Below are positions 8,716-17,033 of a stretch of 48,049 nt of DNA, in pieces (positions within the stretch are counted from its first letter, which is position 1; every line of letters begins with the position of its first letter). The translations under genes and the position numbers were made by a program. The notes beneath the pieces are model-generated. The model was not told the origin of the DNA. It searched no databases and worked only from the letters and a program-made list of their open reading frames with translations. Origin of the DNA: Streptomyces sennicomposti (GTDB taxonomy: Bacteria; Actinomycetota; Actinomycetes; Streptomycetales; Streptomycetaceae); assembly GCF_019890635.1 (NCBI RefSeq), contig NZ_JAIOAB010000058.1, positions 1-48,049 of the forward strand. The letters are read 5' to 3'.

Positions 8716-9291
8716 TCAGACGTTGACGCCGAAGTCCTGCGCGATGCCGCGCAGGCCCGAGGCGTAGCCCTGGCCGATGGCGCGGAACTTCCACTCCGCG
8801 CCGTGCCGGTACAGCTCGCCGAAGACCATCGCCGTCTCGGTGGAGGCGTCCTCGGACAGGTCGTAGCGGGCGATCTCCGCGCCGCCGGCCTGGTTGACCA
8901 CGCGGATGTAGGCGTTGCGCACCTGGCCGAAGGACTGCTGGCGGTTCTCGGCGTCGTAGATCGAGACCGGGAAGACGATCTTCTCCACGTCGGCCGGGAC
9001 CGCGGCGAGGTTGACCTTGATGACCTCGTCGTCGCCCTCGCCCTCACCGGTGAGGTTGTCGCCGGTGTGCTCGACCGAGCCGTCGGGGCTCTTGAGGTTG
9101 TTGAAGAAGACGAAGTTCTGGTCGCTGCCGACCTTGCCCGCCGCGTTCAGCAGGAGCGCGCTGGCGTCCAGGTCGAAGTCGGTGCCGGTGGTCGTGCGGG
9201 CGTCCCAGCCCAGGCCGACGAGGACCGCGGTCAGGCCCGGCGCCTCCTTCGTCAGCGATACGTTGCCGCCCTTGCTGAGGCTGACTCCCAC
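8716..9291 (-). CDS. TerD-family calcium-binding stress protein
   Basis: A 191-residue canonical TerD protein with FDLDASALL (about 38-46), GDNLTGEGEGDDE (about 77-89) and the conserved C-terminal GELYRHGAEWKFRAIGQGYASGL. The GTG at 9291 is preceded by GGAGGACTC, a good ribosome site. It is a paralogue of the adjacent 192-residue protein. A 15-bp stem hairpin follows the gene. Its position next to a peroxiredoxin suggests a shared stress role, but the 127-bp gap and the hairpin argue for separate promoters. Confidence 0.92.
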   Translation of the reverse strand: MGVSLSKGGNVSLTKEAPGLTAVLVGLGWDARTTTGTDFDLDASALLLNAAGKVGSDQNFVFFNNLKSPDGSVEHTGDNLTGEGEGDDEVIKVNLAAVPADVEKIVFPVSIYDAENRQQSFGQVRNAYIRVVNQAGGAEIARYDLSEDASTETAMVFGELYRHGAEWKFRAIGQGYASGLRGIAQDFGVNV

Positions 9292-9418
9292 GAGTCCTCC
9301 ATTGGTGTCCGGGGGCGGGGAGCCCCGTCGTGCATCGGATATGGGATCAACGTCTCGATCCTAGTGACGGGTTCCCGCCCCCGGCAGGCGGTGCGGCCGA
9401 ACGCGTCGGCGGGCCCGG

Positions 9419-9877
9419 TCAGAGGGTGTCGAGGGCCTTCACGTACTCGTTCAGGTCACGGGCGTCGGGCAGGCCGTTGACGACCGTCCAGCGCACCACG
9501 CCGTCCTTGTCGACGATGAAGGTGCCGCGCACCGCGCAGCCCTTGTCCTCGTCGAAGACGCCGTAGTCGCGCGAGGTGGCGCCGTGCGGCCAGAAGTCGC
9601 TGAGCAGCGGGTACTCCAGGCCCTCCTGCTCGGCGAAGACGCGCAGGGTGTGGATGGAGTCGTTGGAGACGGCGAGCAGCTGGGTGTCGTCGTTGACGAA
9701 CTTCGGCAGGTTGTCGCGCAGGGCGCACAGCTCGCCGGTGCACACGCCGGTGAAGGCGAACGGGTAGAAGAGCAGCACGACGTTCTTCTCGCCGCGGAAG
9801 TCGGACAGCCGTACGGTGCGGCCGTGGTTGTCCTTCAGCTCGAAATCGGGCGCCTTGTCGCCGACCTGGATCGCCAT
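9419..9877 (-). CDS. Peroxiredoxin, AhpE/Bcp-like
   Basis: A 152-residue thiol peroxidase. The peroxidatic cysteine is Cys46 in PFAFTGVCTGELC; Cys51, five residues on, could act as resolving cysteine in the manner of Bcp, although the FTGxC context is more like AhpE. Thioredoxin-fold landmarks VGDKAPDFEL (5-14) and the AVRGTFIVDKDGVVR strand pair are present. The ATG at 9877 follows GGAGGGAAGCAGGACG. It reduces hydrogen peroxide, organic hydroperoxides or peroxynitrite in the cytoplasm. It is followed by TerD genes on the same strand and preceded by a DUF3052 gene whose terminator separates them. Confidence 0.9.
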   Translation of the reverse strand: MAIQVGDKAPDFELKDNHGRTVRLSDFRGEKNVVLLFYPFAFTGVCTGELCALRDNLPKFVNDDTQLLAVSNDSIHTLRVFAEQEGLEYPLLSDFWPHGATSRDYGVFDEDKGCAVRGTFIVDKDGVVRWTVVNGLPDARDLNEYVKALDTL

Positions 9878-9942
9878 CGTCCTGCTTCCCTCCGGTGGGG
9901 CTGTTCGGGTGGGACCACCCTACGCAGCGATCACCACGGGGT

Positions 9943-9976
9943 CGGCGGGCGGGCCGACGAATCGGCCCGCCCGCCG
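9943..9976 (-). terminator. Strong hairpin terminator after the DUF3052 gene
   Basis: A perfect 15-bp GC stem (9943-9957 with 9962-9976) with a CGAA loop lies 28 bases beyond the DUF3052 stop codon. It separates that gene from the peroxiredoxin gene on the same strand. Confidence 0.8.
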
Positions 9977-10004
9977 GGCTGCGGACGCCACTGGCGCCCG
10001 GCGA

Positions 10005-10442
10005 CTACTTCTTGGACTTGGCCGCCTTCGGCGTGAGCAGCCTGGTGCCGTTCCAGTCCTTGCCCACGCTGACGCTCTTGGTCTGCGACAGACCGGCGGT
10101 GGTCGCCGCGTCTCCGATGTCGCTGGGCTCGACGTATCCGTCCCGGCCGGTCTTCGGCGTCAGGAGCAGGATCACTCCGCCCTCGTCGAGGAAGCTCAGC
10201 GTGTCGACCAGCGCGTCCGTCAGGTCGCCGTCCTCGTCGCGGAACCACAGCACCACGGCGTCGGCAACGTCGTCGTAGTCCTCGTCGACGAGCTCACTGC
10301 CGATGACTTCCTCGATGGACTCGCGGAGCTCCTGGTCGACGTCGTCGTCGTAGCCGATCTCCTGGACCACCTGTCCGGGCTGGAAACCCAGCCTGCCGGC
10401 CGGGTTGGTCCGCTCCTCCGCGTGGTCCGCGGTCGCGCTCAC
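10005..10442 (-). CDS. DUF3052 domain protein
   Basis: A 145-residue soluble acidic protein found widely in actinobacteria. Its middle is rich in Asp and Glu (IGYDDDVDQELRESIEEVIG) and its C terminus basic (TPKAAKSKK). The GTG at 10442 was chosen because AGGAGG precedes it by six bases and the residues VSATADHAEE match the usual start of the family; the open frame upstream has no such site. It is divergent from aceE across a 386-bp interval, an arrangement I recall as conserved in Streptomyces. Function is unknown; a role linked to pyruvate dehydrogenase expression is only suggested by location. Confidence 0.85.
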   Translation of the reverse strand: MSATADHAEERTNPAGRLGFQPGQVVQEIGYDDDVDQELRESIEEVIGSELVDEDYDDVADAVVLWFRDEDGDLTDALVDTLSFLDEGGVILLLTPKTGRDGYVEPSDIGDAATTAGLSQTKSVSVGKDWNGTRLLTPKAAKSKK

Positions 10443-10828
10443 GGGTTGCCTCCTGATGGTGTTGCGATTGGGTCTTCGGCCTCGCGCGTGCGCGAAGCGT
10501 TGGCCGTAGTCCACACGGGCGGACCGGATCGCGCAAGTACCCGGCGGTTCGGACCGCCGAAACGGTGACGTTCCCGACTGTGTCGCCGCAACTCCTGACA
10601 CCGTATCCCGGCCCTCGGTGACGTACACCACACCATTGTGTCCGTTTCGCCCGGTCGGCAACCCCGTCGGGGAGGGCCGATGGTCCCGAGTGCGTCCTTC
10701 TGTCCCCCGGCAGAGATGACTTTGCCCTGCGCGAGGTACACGATGGGGAATGGTCCAGGCACAGGATGACAACCCGACAACCCGAGCACAAACCCAGAAA
10801 TGTCGCCCTCTGACAGGTAAGGAACAGC
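10443..10828. promoter_or_regulatory. Divergent control region between DUF3052 and aceE genes
   Basis: This 386-bp gene-free interval must hold promoters for both directions. I see the DUF3052 ribosome site at its left end and AAGGAACAGC before the aceE GTG at its right end. The last 100 bases are unusually A-rich for this genome, with several ACAACCC-like repeats. No promoter or operator could be called with confidence. Confidence 0.45.
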
Positions 10829-13576
10829 GTGGCTTCCGGATCCGATCGAAACCCGATCATCATTGGCGGCCTTCCGAGTCAGGTTCCTGACTTCGATCCC
10901 GAGGAGACCCAGGAGTGGCTCGACTCGCTCGACGCCGCCGTCGACGAGCGCGGCCGGGAACGGGCCCGCTACCTCATGCTCCGGCTGATCGAGCGCGCCC
11001 GGGAGAAGCGCGTGGCCGTCCCGGAGATGCGCTCCACGGACTACGTCAACACCATCCCCACCAAGAGCGAGCCGTTCTTCCCGGGCAACGAGGAGATCGA
11101 GCGCAAGATCCTCAACGCCACCCGCTGGAACGCCGCGGTGATGGTCTCCCGCGCCCAGCGCCCCGGCATCGGCGTCGGCGGCCACATCGCCACCTTCGCC
11201 TCCTCCGCCTCGCTCTACGACGTCGGCTTCAACCACTTCTTCCGCGGCAAGGACGACGGCCGCGGCGGCGACCAGGTCTTCTTCCAGGGGCACGCCTCGC
11301 CGGGCATCTACGCGCGCGCGTACCTGCTGGACCGGCTCACCGAACGGCACCTGGACGGCTTCCGCCAGGAGAAGTCGAAGGCGCCCTACGGCCTGTCCAG
11401 CTACCCGCACCCGCGCTCCATGCCGGACTTCTGGGAGTTCCCCACCGTCTCCATGGGCCTCGGCCCGATCGGGGCGATCTACCAGGCCCGGATGAACCGC
11501 TACATGCAGGCGCGCGGGATCGCCGACACCTCCGACTCGCACGTGTGGGCGTTCCTCGGCGACGGCGAGATGGACGAGCCAGAGTCGCTCGGCCAGCTGT
11601 CCATCGCCGCCCGTGAGGGCCTGGACAACCTGACCTTCGTGGTCAACTGCAACCTCCAGCGCCTGGACGGCCCGGTGCGCGGCAACGGCAAGATCATCCA
11701 GGAGCTGGAGTCGGTCTTCCGGGGCGCCGGCTGGAACGTGATCAAGCTGATCTGGGACCGCACCTGGGACCCGCTGCTGGCGCAGGACCGCGACGGCATC
11801 CTCGTCAACAAGATGAACACGACCCCGGACGGCCAGTTCCAGACCTACGCCACGGAGTCGGGCGCCTACATCCGCGACCACTTCTTCGGCGACGACCAGC
11901 GGCTGCGCGCCATGGTCGAGAACATGACCGACGACCAGATCCTGCACCTGGGCCGCGGCGGCCACGACCACCGCAAGATCTACGCGGCCTTCAAGGCGGC
12001 CAAGGAGCACAAGGGCCAGCCCACCGTCATCCTGGCCAAGACGATCAAGGGCTGGACGCTGGGCCCCAACTTCGAGGGCCGCAACGCCACGCACCAGATG
12101 AAGAAGCTGACGGTCGACGACCTCAAGCGCTTCCGGGACCGGCTGCACCTGCCGATCTCCGACCGGGAGCTGGAGTCCGGCGCGCCACCGTACTACCACC
12201 CGGGCCGCGACACCGACGAGATCCAGTACATGCACGACATGCGCAAGCAGCTCGGCGGGTACGTCCCGACCCGCGTCGTGCGCGCCAAGCCGCTGGCGCT
12301 GCCGGACGACAAGACGTACGCGTCCGTGAAGAAGGGTTCCGGTCAGCAGGCCATCGCCACCACCATGGCGTTCGTACGGCTGCTGAAGGACCTCATGCGG
12401 GACAAGGAGCTGGGGCGCCGGTTCGTCCTGATCGCGCCGGACGAGTACCGCACCTTCGGCATGGACTCGTTCTTCCCGAGTGCGAAGATCTACAACCCGC
12501 TCGGACAGCAGTACGAGTCGGTGGACCGCGATCTGCTGCTCGCGTACAAGGAGTCGCCGACCGGGCAGATGCTGCACGACGGCATCTCGGAGGCGGGCTG
12601 CACGGCCTCCGCGATCGCGGCGGGCTCGGCCTACGCCACCCACGGCGAGCCGCTGATCCCGGTCTACGTCTTCTACTCGATGTTCGGTTTCCAGCGCACC
12701 GGCGACCAGTTCTGGCAGATGGCCGACCAGCTGGCGCGCGGTTTCGTCCTGGGCGCGACCGCCGGCCGTACGACCCTGACCGGTGAGGGGCTCCAGCACG
12801 CCGACGGCCACTCGCAGCTGCTGGCCTCCACCAACCCGGGGTGCGTGGCCTACGACCCGGCGTACGCCTACGAGATCGCGCACATCGTGCAGGACGGCCT
12901 GCGCCGGATGTACGGCGCCGACGAGCAGCATCCGCACGGCGAGGACGTCTTCTACTACCTCACCGTCTACAACGAGCCGATCCAGCAGCCGGCCGAGCCG
13001 GCGGACGTGGACGTGGAGGGCATCCTCAAGGGCGTCCACCGGATCTCCGCCGGCACGGCGGGGCAGATCCCGGCGCAGATCATGGCGTCGGGCGTGGCGG
13101 TGCCGTGGGCCCTGGAGGCGCAGCGGATGCTCGCCGCGGACTGGAACGTCAAGGCCGACGTGTGGTCGGCGACGTCCTGGAACGAGCTGCGGCGCGAGGC
13201 CGTGGCGTGCGAGGAGCACAACCTGCTGCACCCGGAGGAGGAGCAGCGGGTGCCGTGGGTGACGCGGAAGCTGAGCGGGGCCGAGGGGCCGTTCGTGGCC
13301 GTCTCCGACTGGATGCGCTCGGTGCCGGACCAGATCGCGCGCTGGGTGCCGGGGACGTACCAGTCGCTGGGGGCGGACGGCTTCGGCTTCGCCGACACCC
13401 GCGGGGCGGCCCGGCGGTTCTTCCACATCGACGCCCCGTCGATCGTGGTGGGCGTGCTGACCGAGCTGGCGCGCGAGGGCAAGGTGGACCGCTCGGTGCT
13501 CAAGCAGGCGATCGACCGCTACCGGCTGCTGGACGTGTCGGCGGCCGATCCGGGCGCGGCGGGCGGGGACGCGTAG
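10829..13576 (+). CDS. aceE: Pyruvate dehydrogenase E1 component, homodimeric type
   Basis: A 915-residue thiamine-diphosphate enzyme that decarboxylates pyruvate and passes the acetyl group to lipoyl E2, feeding acetyl-CoA to the TCA cycle and to fatty acid synthesis encoded 10 kb away. The ThDP motif begins GDGEMDEPES at about 244 and ends VNCNLQ about 28 residues later. Other family landmarks are GHIATFASSASLYDVGFNHFF near 110, HKGQPTVILAKTIKGWTLG near 390 and the pyrimidine-binding domain after 490. Length and order fit AceE rather than the alpha2beta2 type. The GTG start has AAGGA five bases upstream. It stands alone, so E2 and E3 are encoded elsewhere. A strong terminator follows. Confidence 0.97.
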   Translation: MASGSDRNPIIIGGLPSQVPDFDPEETQEWLDSLDAAVDERGRERARYLMLRLIERAREKRVAVPEMRSTDYVNTIPTKSEPFFPGNEEIERKILNATRWNAAVMVSRAQRPGIGVGGHIATFASSASLYDVGFNHFFRGKDDGRGGDQVFFQGHASPGIYARAYLLDRLTERHLDGFRQEKSKAPYGLSSYPHPRSMPDFWEFPTVSMGLGPIGAIYQARMNRYMQARGIADTSDSHVWAFLGDGEMDEPESLGQLSIAAREGLDNLTFVVNCNLQRLDGPVRGNGKIIQELESVFRGAGWNVIKLIWDRTWDPLLAQDRDGILVNKMNTTPDGQFQTYATESGAYIRDHFFGDDQRLRAMVENMTDDQILHLGRGGHDHRKIYAAFKAAKEHKGQPTVILAKTIKGWTLGPNFEGRNATHQMKKLTVDDLKRFRDRLHLPISDRELESGAPPYYHPGRDTDEIQYMHDMRKQLGGYVPTRVVRAKPLALPDDKTYASVKKGSGQQAIATTMAFVRLLKDLMRDKELGRRFVLIAPDEYRTFGMDSFFPSAKIYNPLGQQYESVDRDLLLAYKESPTGQMLHDGISEAGCTASAIAAGSAYATHGEPLIPVYVFYSMFGFQRTGDQFWQMADQLARGFVLGATAGRTTLTGEGLQHADGHSQLLASTNPGCVAYDPAYAYEIAHIVQDGLRRMYGADEQHPHGEDVFYYLTVYNEPIQQPAEPADVDVEGILKGVHRISAGTAGQIPAQIMASGVAVPWALEAQRMLAADWNVKADVWSATSWNELRREAVACEEHNLLHPEEEQRVPWVTRKLSGAEGPFVAVSDWMRSVPDQIARWVPGTYQSLGADGFGFADTRGAARRFFHIDAPSIVVGVLTELAREGKVDRSVLKQAIDRYRLLDVSAADPGAAGGDA

Positions 13577-13644
13577 TCCTCACAGGTCCCGGGGCGGCCC
13601 GCCCCGGGCCCCCGGGCAGGGTCCGGAGCCCCGGACACGGCATC

Positions 13645-13675
13645 GGGCCCCCGCCTCGTCAAGAGGCGGGGGCCC
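13645..13675. terminator. Bidirectional terminator after aceE
   Basis: A perfect 13-bp stem (13645-13657 with 13663-13675) with a GTCAA loop lies between aceE and the convergent small membrane protein gene, and can serve both. Confidence 0.85.
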
Positions 13676-13699
13676 GGTCCCGTTCTTCGGGCGCCCGGG

Positions 13700-14050
13700 T
13701 CACAGCATGCCGTTGCCCCAGGTCGCCGCTCCGGCCAGTGCGATGACGGCCAGGAGCGTGTCGATGGCGCCCAGGACGAGGGCGATCAGGGCCGGCACCG
13801 AGCGGTTGGCCCCCGCCCAGCTGCGGCCCATCGCCAGCCAGCCGCAGACGACCGCCACCGGGCCCAGGACGATGCCCAGCACGAAGAATCCGGCGATCGC
13901 GCAGATGGTTCCGATGATTCCGAGCGTCGCGCTGTCCGGCCCTCCCCCAAGCTCTCGGCTTCGCTCGACCAGGGGGGACCCCCATCGTGACCACGTCCGG
14001 CTACGTGACCGGGGGTGTGCGCGCGTTCCGTGTCCGAAGCCCGCCATCAT
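13700..14050 (-). CDS. Small two-helix membrane protein (DUF4190-like) with a repeat-encoded N-terminal segment
   Basis: About 116 residues. The C-terminal 75 residues contain two to three hydrophobic helices (GIIGTICAIAGFFVLGIVLGP, and SVPALIALVLGAIDTLLAVIAL), typical of DUF4190-like membrane proteins. The N-terminal 40 residues are basic and serine-rich, and the piece SPLVERSRELGGG is encoded by a copy of a sequence common between genes in Streptomyces. The ATG at 14050 (or the next one at 14047) follows GAGGAG; a TTG at 14053 is also in frame. Either the repeat was inserted into an existing leader or the true start lies downstream at an unrecognised site. Function unknown. Confidence 0.6.
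   Translation of the reverse strand: MMAGFGHGTRAHPRSRSRTWSRWGSPLVERSRELGGGPDSATLGIIGTICAIAGFFVLGIVLGPVAVVCGWLAMGRSWAGANRSVPALIALVLGAIDTLLAVIALAGAATWGNGML
13941..13985. repeat. Dispersed Streptomyces palindromic repeat inside a coding sequence
   Basis: On the minus strand this reads as a G5 block, TCCCCCC, a GGTCGAGCGAAGCCGAGAG core and a final GGGGGAG block. I recall close matches scattered through Streptomyces genomes, normally between genes. C and G blocks at the ends can pair, and GGGGGACCCCC is itself a palindrome. Confidence 0.6.
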
Positions 14051-14111
14051 CAACTCCTCGAACCCCGGGTCGAGTTGGCGTTCTTGGGGTTCGAGGTGCG
14101 GGTACCCCGGT

Positions 14112-14141
14112 TCCGTGTGTCAATCCTCCGTGTGTCAATCC
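14112..14141. repeat. Perfect 15-bp tandem duplication
   Basis: TCCGTGTGTCAATCC occurs twice without a gap, at 14112-14126 and 14127-14141, upstream of the small membrane protein gene. No function can be assigned. Confidence 0.6.
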
Positions 14142-14156
14142 CCTTTTCCGCCGCCC

Positions 14157-14184
14157 GGCGCGCTGCCCCCTCTCACAGCGCGCC
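14157..14184. other. GC hairpin in the gap upstream of the small membrane protein gene
   Basis: GGCGCGCTG (14157-14165) pairs exactly with CAGCGCGCC (14176-14184) around a ten-base pyrimidine-rich loop. It may be part of a termination region for the MFS gene or belong to the leader of the small membrane protein gene. Confidence 0.4.
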
Positions 14185-14241
14185 GCGGCGGACCCTCCCC
14201 GTCCCGTGCCCTGCGCAGGACCTGACCCACTGTCACCTGCG

Positions 14242-14270
14242 GCCCGGGTCCGGGGCGAGCGGACCCGGGC
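14242..14270 (-). terminator. Terminator of the MFS transporter gene
   Basis: A perfect 11-bp stem (14242-14252 with 14260-14270) and a seven-base loop lie 69 bases past the MFS stop codon on the minus strand. Confidence 0.7.
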
Positions 14271-14338
14271 AGCATCACCCTGATGGGCGAACCGGACAGG
14301 GGCGTACGGAACGGCGCACGCGACGCGGTGCGAGGCCG

Positions 14339-15958
14339 TCAGATGTGGCCCACGCCCGCGCCCGCCTCCGCGTTCACCCCGCGCTTGGTGAGCAGGGCGA
14401 CCAGGACGGCCACGGCCGCGACGCCGGCGGCGACCAGCGAGGCGAGGCTCATGCCGGAGATGAACGTCTCGTGGGCGACACCCGCGATCTTCGCGGCGAC
14501 CGGCTCCGGGGTGCCCTGGGCCACCGGCGGGACGCCGACCCGGACCGCCTCGGAGGCCTGGTGCAGTTGCTCCGGCGTCAGCTTGGGCAGTCCCGCGTCC
14601 GCCCAGTTGCCGGCCAGGTCGTTGTCGACCTTGGAGGCCATGACGGCGCCCAGCACCGCGGTGCCGAGGCTGCCGCCGATCTGCATGGCGGCCTGCTGGA
14701 GACCGCCGGCCACGCCGGACAGCTCCATCGGCGCGTTGCCGACGATGACCTCGGTGGCGCCGACCATGACGGGCGCGAGGCCCAGGCCGAGCAGGGCGAA
14801 CCAGAGGGACATCACACCGCTGCCGGTGTCCGTCTCCAGGGTGGAGATGCCGTACATGGCCACAGCGGTGCACGCCATGCCGCCCGCGAGCGGGATGCGC
14901 GGACCGACCTTGGTGATCATCGCGCCGGCCAGGGGCGAGCCGACGATCATCATGCCGGTGAGCGGCAGCAGGTGCAGACCGGCGTCGACCGGGCTCATGC
15001 CGTGCACGTTCTGGAGGTAGAAGGTGACGAAGAACAGGCCGCCCATGAAGGCGATCGCCATGAGGACCATCAGGACGACACCCGCCGACAGCGGCACCGA
15101 GCGGAACATCGCCAGCGGGAGCAGCGGCTCCTTGACCCTGGTCTCCCAGAAGGAGAACGCGGCGAAGCCCACGGCGGACGCCCCGATGAACAGCCAGGTC
15201 TTGCCGTCGCCCCAGCCCCACTCCGGGGCCTTGATGAGCGCCCAGACGAGGCAGAACATCGACCCCGACAGCAGGACGATGCCGCCGATGTCGAAGGAGC
15301 GCGGCGCGTTCTCGGCCCGGTGGTCGAGCAGGATCACCAGGCCGAGGATCAGGGCGAGGGCGCCGACCGGCACGTTGATGAAGAACACCGACTGCCAGTT
15401 GACGTGCTCGACGAGGACGCCGCCGAGGATCGGGCCGCCGGCGGTGGAGGCGCCGATGACCATGCCCCAGATGCCGATGGCCATGTTCAGCTTCTCGGCC
15501 GGGAAGGTGGCCCGCAGCAGACCGAGCGCGGCCGGCATCAGCAGCGCGCCGAACAGGCCCTGGAAGACACGGAAGGCGACGACGACACCGATGCTGCCGG
15601 ACAGGCCGATGGCGCCCGAGGCGGCGGCGAAGCCGGTCACCCCGATCAGGAAGGTCTGCCGGTGCCCGAAGCGGTCGCCGAGCTTGCCCGCGGTGATCAG
15701 CGAGACGGCGAGGGCCAGGAAGTAGGCATTGGTGATCCACTGGACGTCGGCGAGGCTGGCGTGGAGGTCGTCCTGGATGGCCGGGTTGGCGATGGCCACG
15801 ATGGTGCCGTCCAGGGCCACCATCATGACCCCTACGGCGACGGTGATCAGGGTGAACCAGGGGTGGCCGCGCAGGCCCCCGGCCGCCGCGGGGTGCGACG
15901 GGTCCCCGGACGCACCGCCCCCCTTCCCCGTTGCGTCGATGGTGGTCTGACTAGTCAT
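14339..15958 (-). CDS. MFS drug-efflux transporter, DHA2 (EmrB/QacA) family
   Basis: A 539-residue proton-driven exporter with about fourteen transmembrane helices. The family motif ALDGTIVAIANPAIQDDL in helix 1 (about 48-65), the helix 2-3 loop GKLGDRFGHRQTF and the antiporter motif GPILGGVL near 155 are visible. It likely exports a toxic compound or a secondary metabolite. The ATG at 15958 has no ribosome site, but a -10-like TAGCCT sits six bases upstream, so the message is probably leaderless. A TetR regulator is divergent, and a perfect palindrome lies between the -35 and -10 elements, which strongly suggests repression by that regulator. The family is firm; the substrate is unknown. Confidence 0.93.
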   Translation of the reverse strand: MTSQTTIDATGKGGGASGDPSHPAAAGGLRGHPWFTLITVAVGVMMVALDGTIVAIANPAIQDDLHASLADVQWITNAYFLALAVSLITAGKLGDRFGHRQTFLIGVTGFAAASGAIGLSGSIGVVVAFRVFQGLFGALLMPAALGLLRATFPAEKLNMAIGIWGMVIGASTAGGPILGGVLVEHVNWQSVFFINVPVGALALILGLVILLDHRAENAPRSFDIGGIVLLSGSMFCLVWALIKAPEWGWGDGKTWLFIGASAVGFAAFSFWETRVKEPLLPLAMFRSVPLSAGVVLMVLMAIAFMGGLFFVTFYLQNVHGMSPVDAGLHLLPLTGMMIVGSPLAGAMITKVGPRIPLAGGMACTAVAMYGISTLETDTGSGVMSLWFALLGLGLAPVMVGATEVIVGNAPMELSGVAGGLQQAAMQIGGSLGTAVLGAVMASKVDNDLAGNWADAGLPKLTPEQLHQASEAVRVGVPPVAQGTPEPVAAKIAGVAHETFISGMSLASLVAAGVAAVAVLVALLTKRGVNAEAGAGVGHI

Positions 15959-15964
15959 ACAGTG

Positions 15965-15994
15965 AGGCTAGTGTCAGTCGCTGACAAGTGACAA
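15965..15994 (-). promoter_or_regulatory. MFS promoter with an operator palindrome in its spacer
   Basis: On the minus strand, TTGTCA (15994-15989) and TAGCCT (15970-15965) are separated by 18 bp and the ATG begins six bases after the -10. The perfect palindrome TGTCAG-TCG-CTGACA occupies 15972-15986 inside the spacer. A related half-site CTGACA followed by CGTCA is at 16015-16025, closer to the TetR gene. Confidence 0.6.
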
Positions 15995-16089
15995 ACCGAT
16001 TCACGAGTCGGTAACTGACACGTCACCCTCCTATAGGCTGAACTGGGGAAACAGTTGGTCTGAGGGCCGCGGGAAGCACGGAGAAGTAC

Positions 16090-16896
16090 ATGGAGACGGC
16101 GGGGACCGCCGAGGCGGCGCCACAGCCGGCGCCGCGGCCGGGACTGCGCGAGCGCAAGAAGCGGCGCACCCGCGACGCACTGCTGCGGGCCTCGCTCGAA
16201 CTGTTCACCACCAAGGGGTACGAGCAGACGACGGTCGACGACATCGCCGAGGCCGTCGACGTCTCGCAGCGCACCTTCTTCCGCCACTTCCCCGGCAAGG
16301 AGGAGGCCGCCTTCGCGGTGCAGGACACGGTGGAGGCGCACTTCGTCCAGGCGCTGCGCGCCCGCCCGCGACACGAGACCCCGCTGGAGGCGCTGCGCCG
16401 GGCGGTGCTCGACAGCTGGGACACGATCAGCGACGCCGTCGAGAGCGTGGTGCCCGTCGAGCTGTATCTGCGGATGTTCTGGGTGATCGAGTCCACCCCC
16501 GCGCTGCTGGCCGCGTATCTGCGCCGTTCGGTGGAGACGGAGGAGGAGATCGCCCGGCTGCTCGCCGCGCGCGAGGGACTGGACGTGGACGCCGATCCGC
16601 GCCCGCGTCTGGCGGTGGCGGTCTTCGGCGGCGTGATGCGGGTGACGGGCCGTCAGTGGAGCACGGGCGAGGACTTCAGCCTGGCCGCGATACGCGCGCT
16701 CACCGCCGCCCATCTGGACCAGATCGGCCCGGCCCTGGCGGGCAACTGGCGTACGGACGACGGGGTGGACGCGAACCCGTGCGCGGACCCGTGCGCGGAC
16801 CCGGACCCGGACGCGGACCCGGGAGCGGATCCGGACGCGGACCCGTGCGCGGACCCGGACGCCGGCGAGGGCGCCACCCCGGGCGCGGACGTCTGA
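16090..16896 (+). CDS. TetR-family transcriptional regulator with an Asp-Pro repeat tail
   Basis: A 268-residue repressor-type protein. The TetR helix-turn-helix spans about residues 24-70 (RTRDALLRASLELFTTKGYEQTTV, then the recognition helix in VSQRTFFRHFPGKEE). Residues 75-220 are the helical ligand and dimer domain. The last 40 residues are a repetitive acidic tail of ADP and PDAD units with three cysteines. GGAGAAGTAC precedes the ATG. It is divergent from the MFS gene over 131 bp and most likely represses it and itself, released by an exported compound. The tail is unlike ordinary TetR proteins and may be dispensable. Confidence 0.92.
   Translation: METAGTAEAAPQPAPRPGLRERKKRRTRDALLRASLELFTTKGYEQTTVDDIAEAVDVSQRTFFRHFPGKEEAAFAVQDTVEAHFVQALRARPRHETPLEALRRAVLDSWDTISDAVESVVPVELYLRMFWVIESTPALLAAYLRRSVETEEEIARLLAAREGLDVDADPRPRLAVAVFGGVMRVTGRQWSTGEDFSLAAIRALTAAHLDQIGPALAGNWRTDDGVDANPCADPCADPDPDADPGADPDADPCADPDAGEGATPGADV
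16778..16870 (+). repeat. Minisatellite-like coding repeat in the TetR gene
   Basis: The unit GCGGACCCG and close variants recur about ten times, encoding the Ala-Asp-Pro tail of the TetR regulator. The simple repeat is prone to length change by slippage. Confidence 0.6.
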
Positions 16897-17033
16897 GCGA
16901 AGCCTCGAACTGCCGTACGGACAGGCGATCTTGAACGGGCGTGCGAACTGAGATTCCGGTCACGCGACTTGAAACGTGATCCGTGTCACTCGGTTAACGC
17001 GAGACCGTCCCGTTCTCCTAGTGTGTCCTCCCA

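Noticed and set aside
10439..13426. A 995-codon minus-strand frame antisense to aceE
   Set aside because: aceE has all catalytic motifs; the antisense product is low-complexity Val/Arg/Gly.
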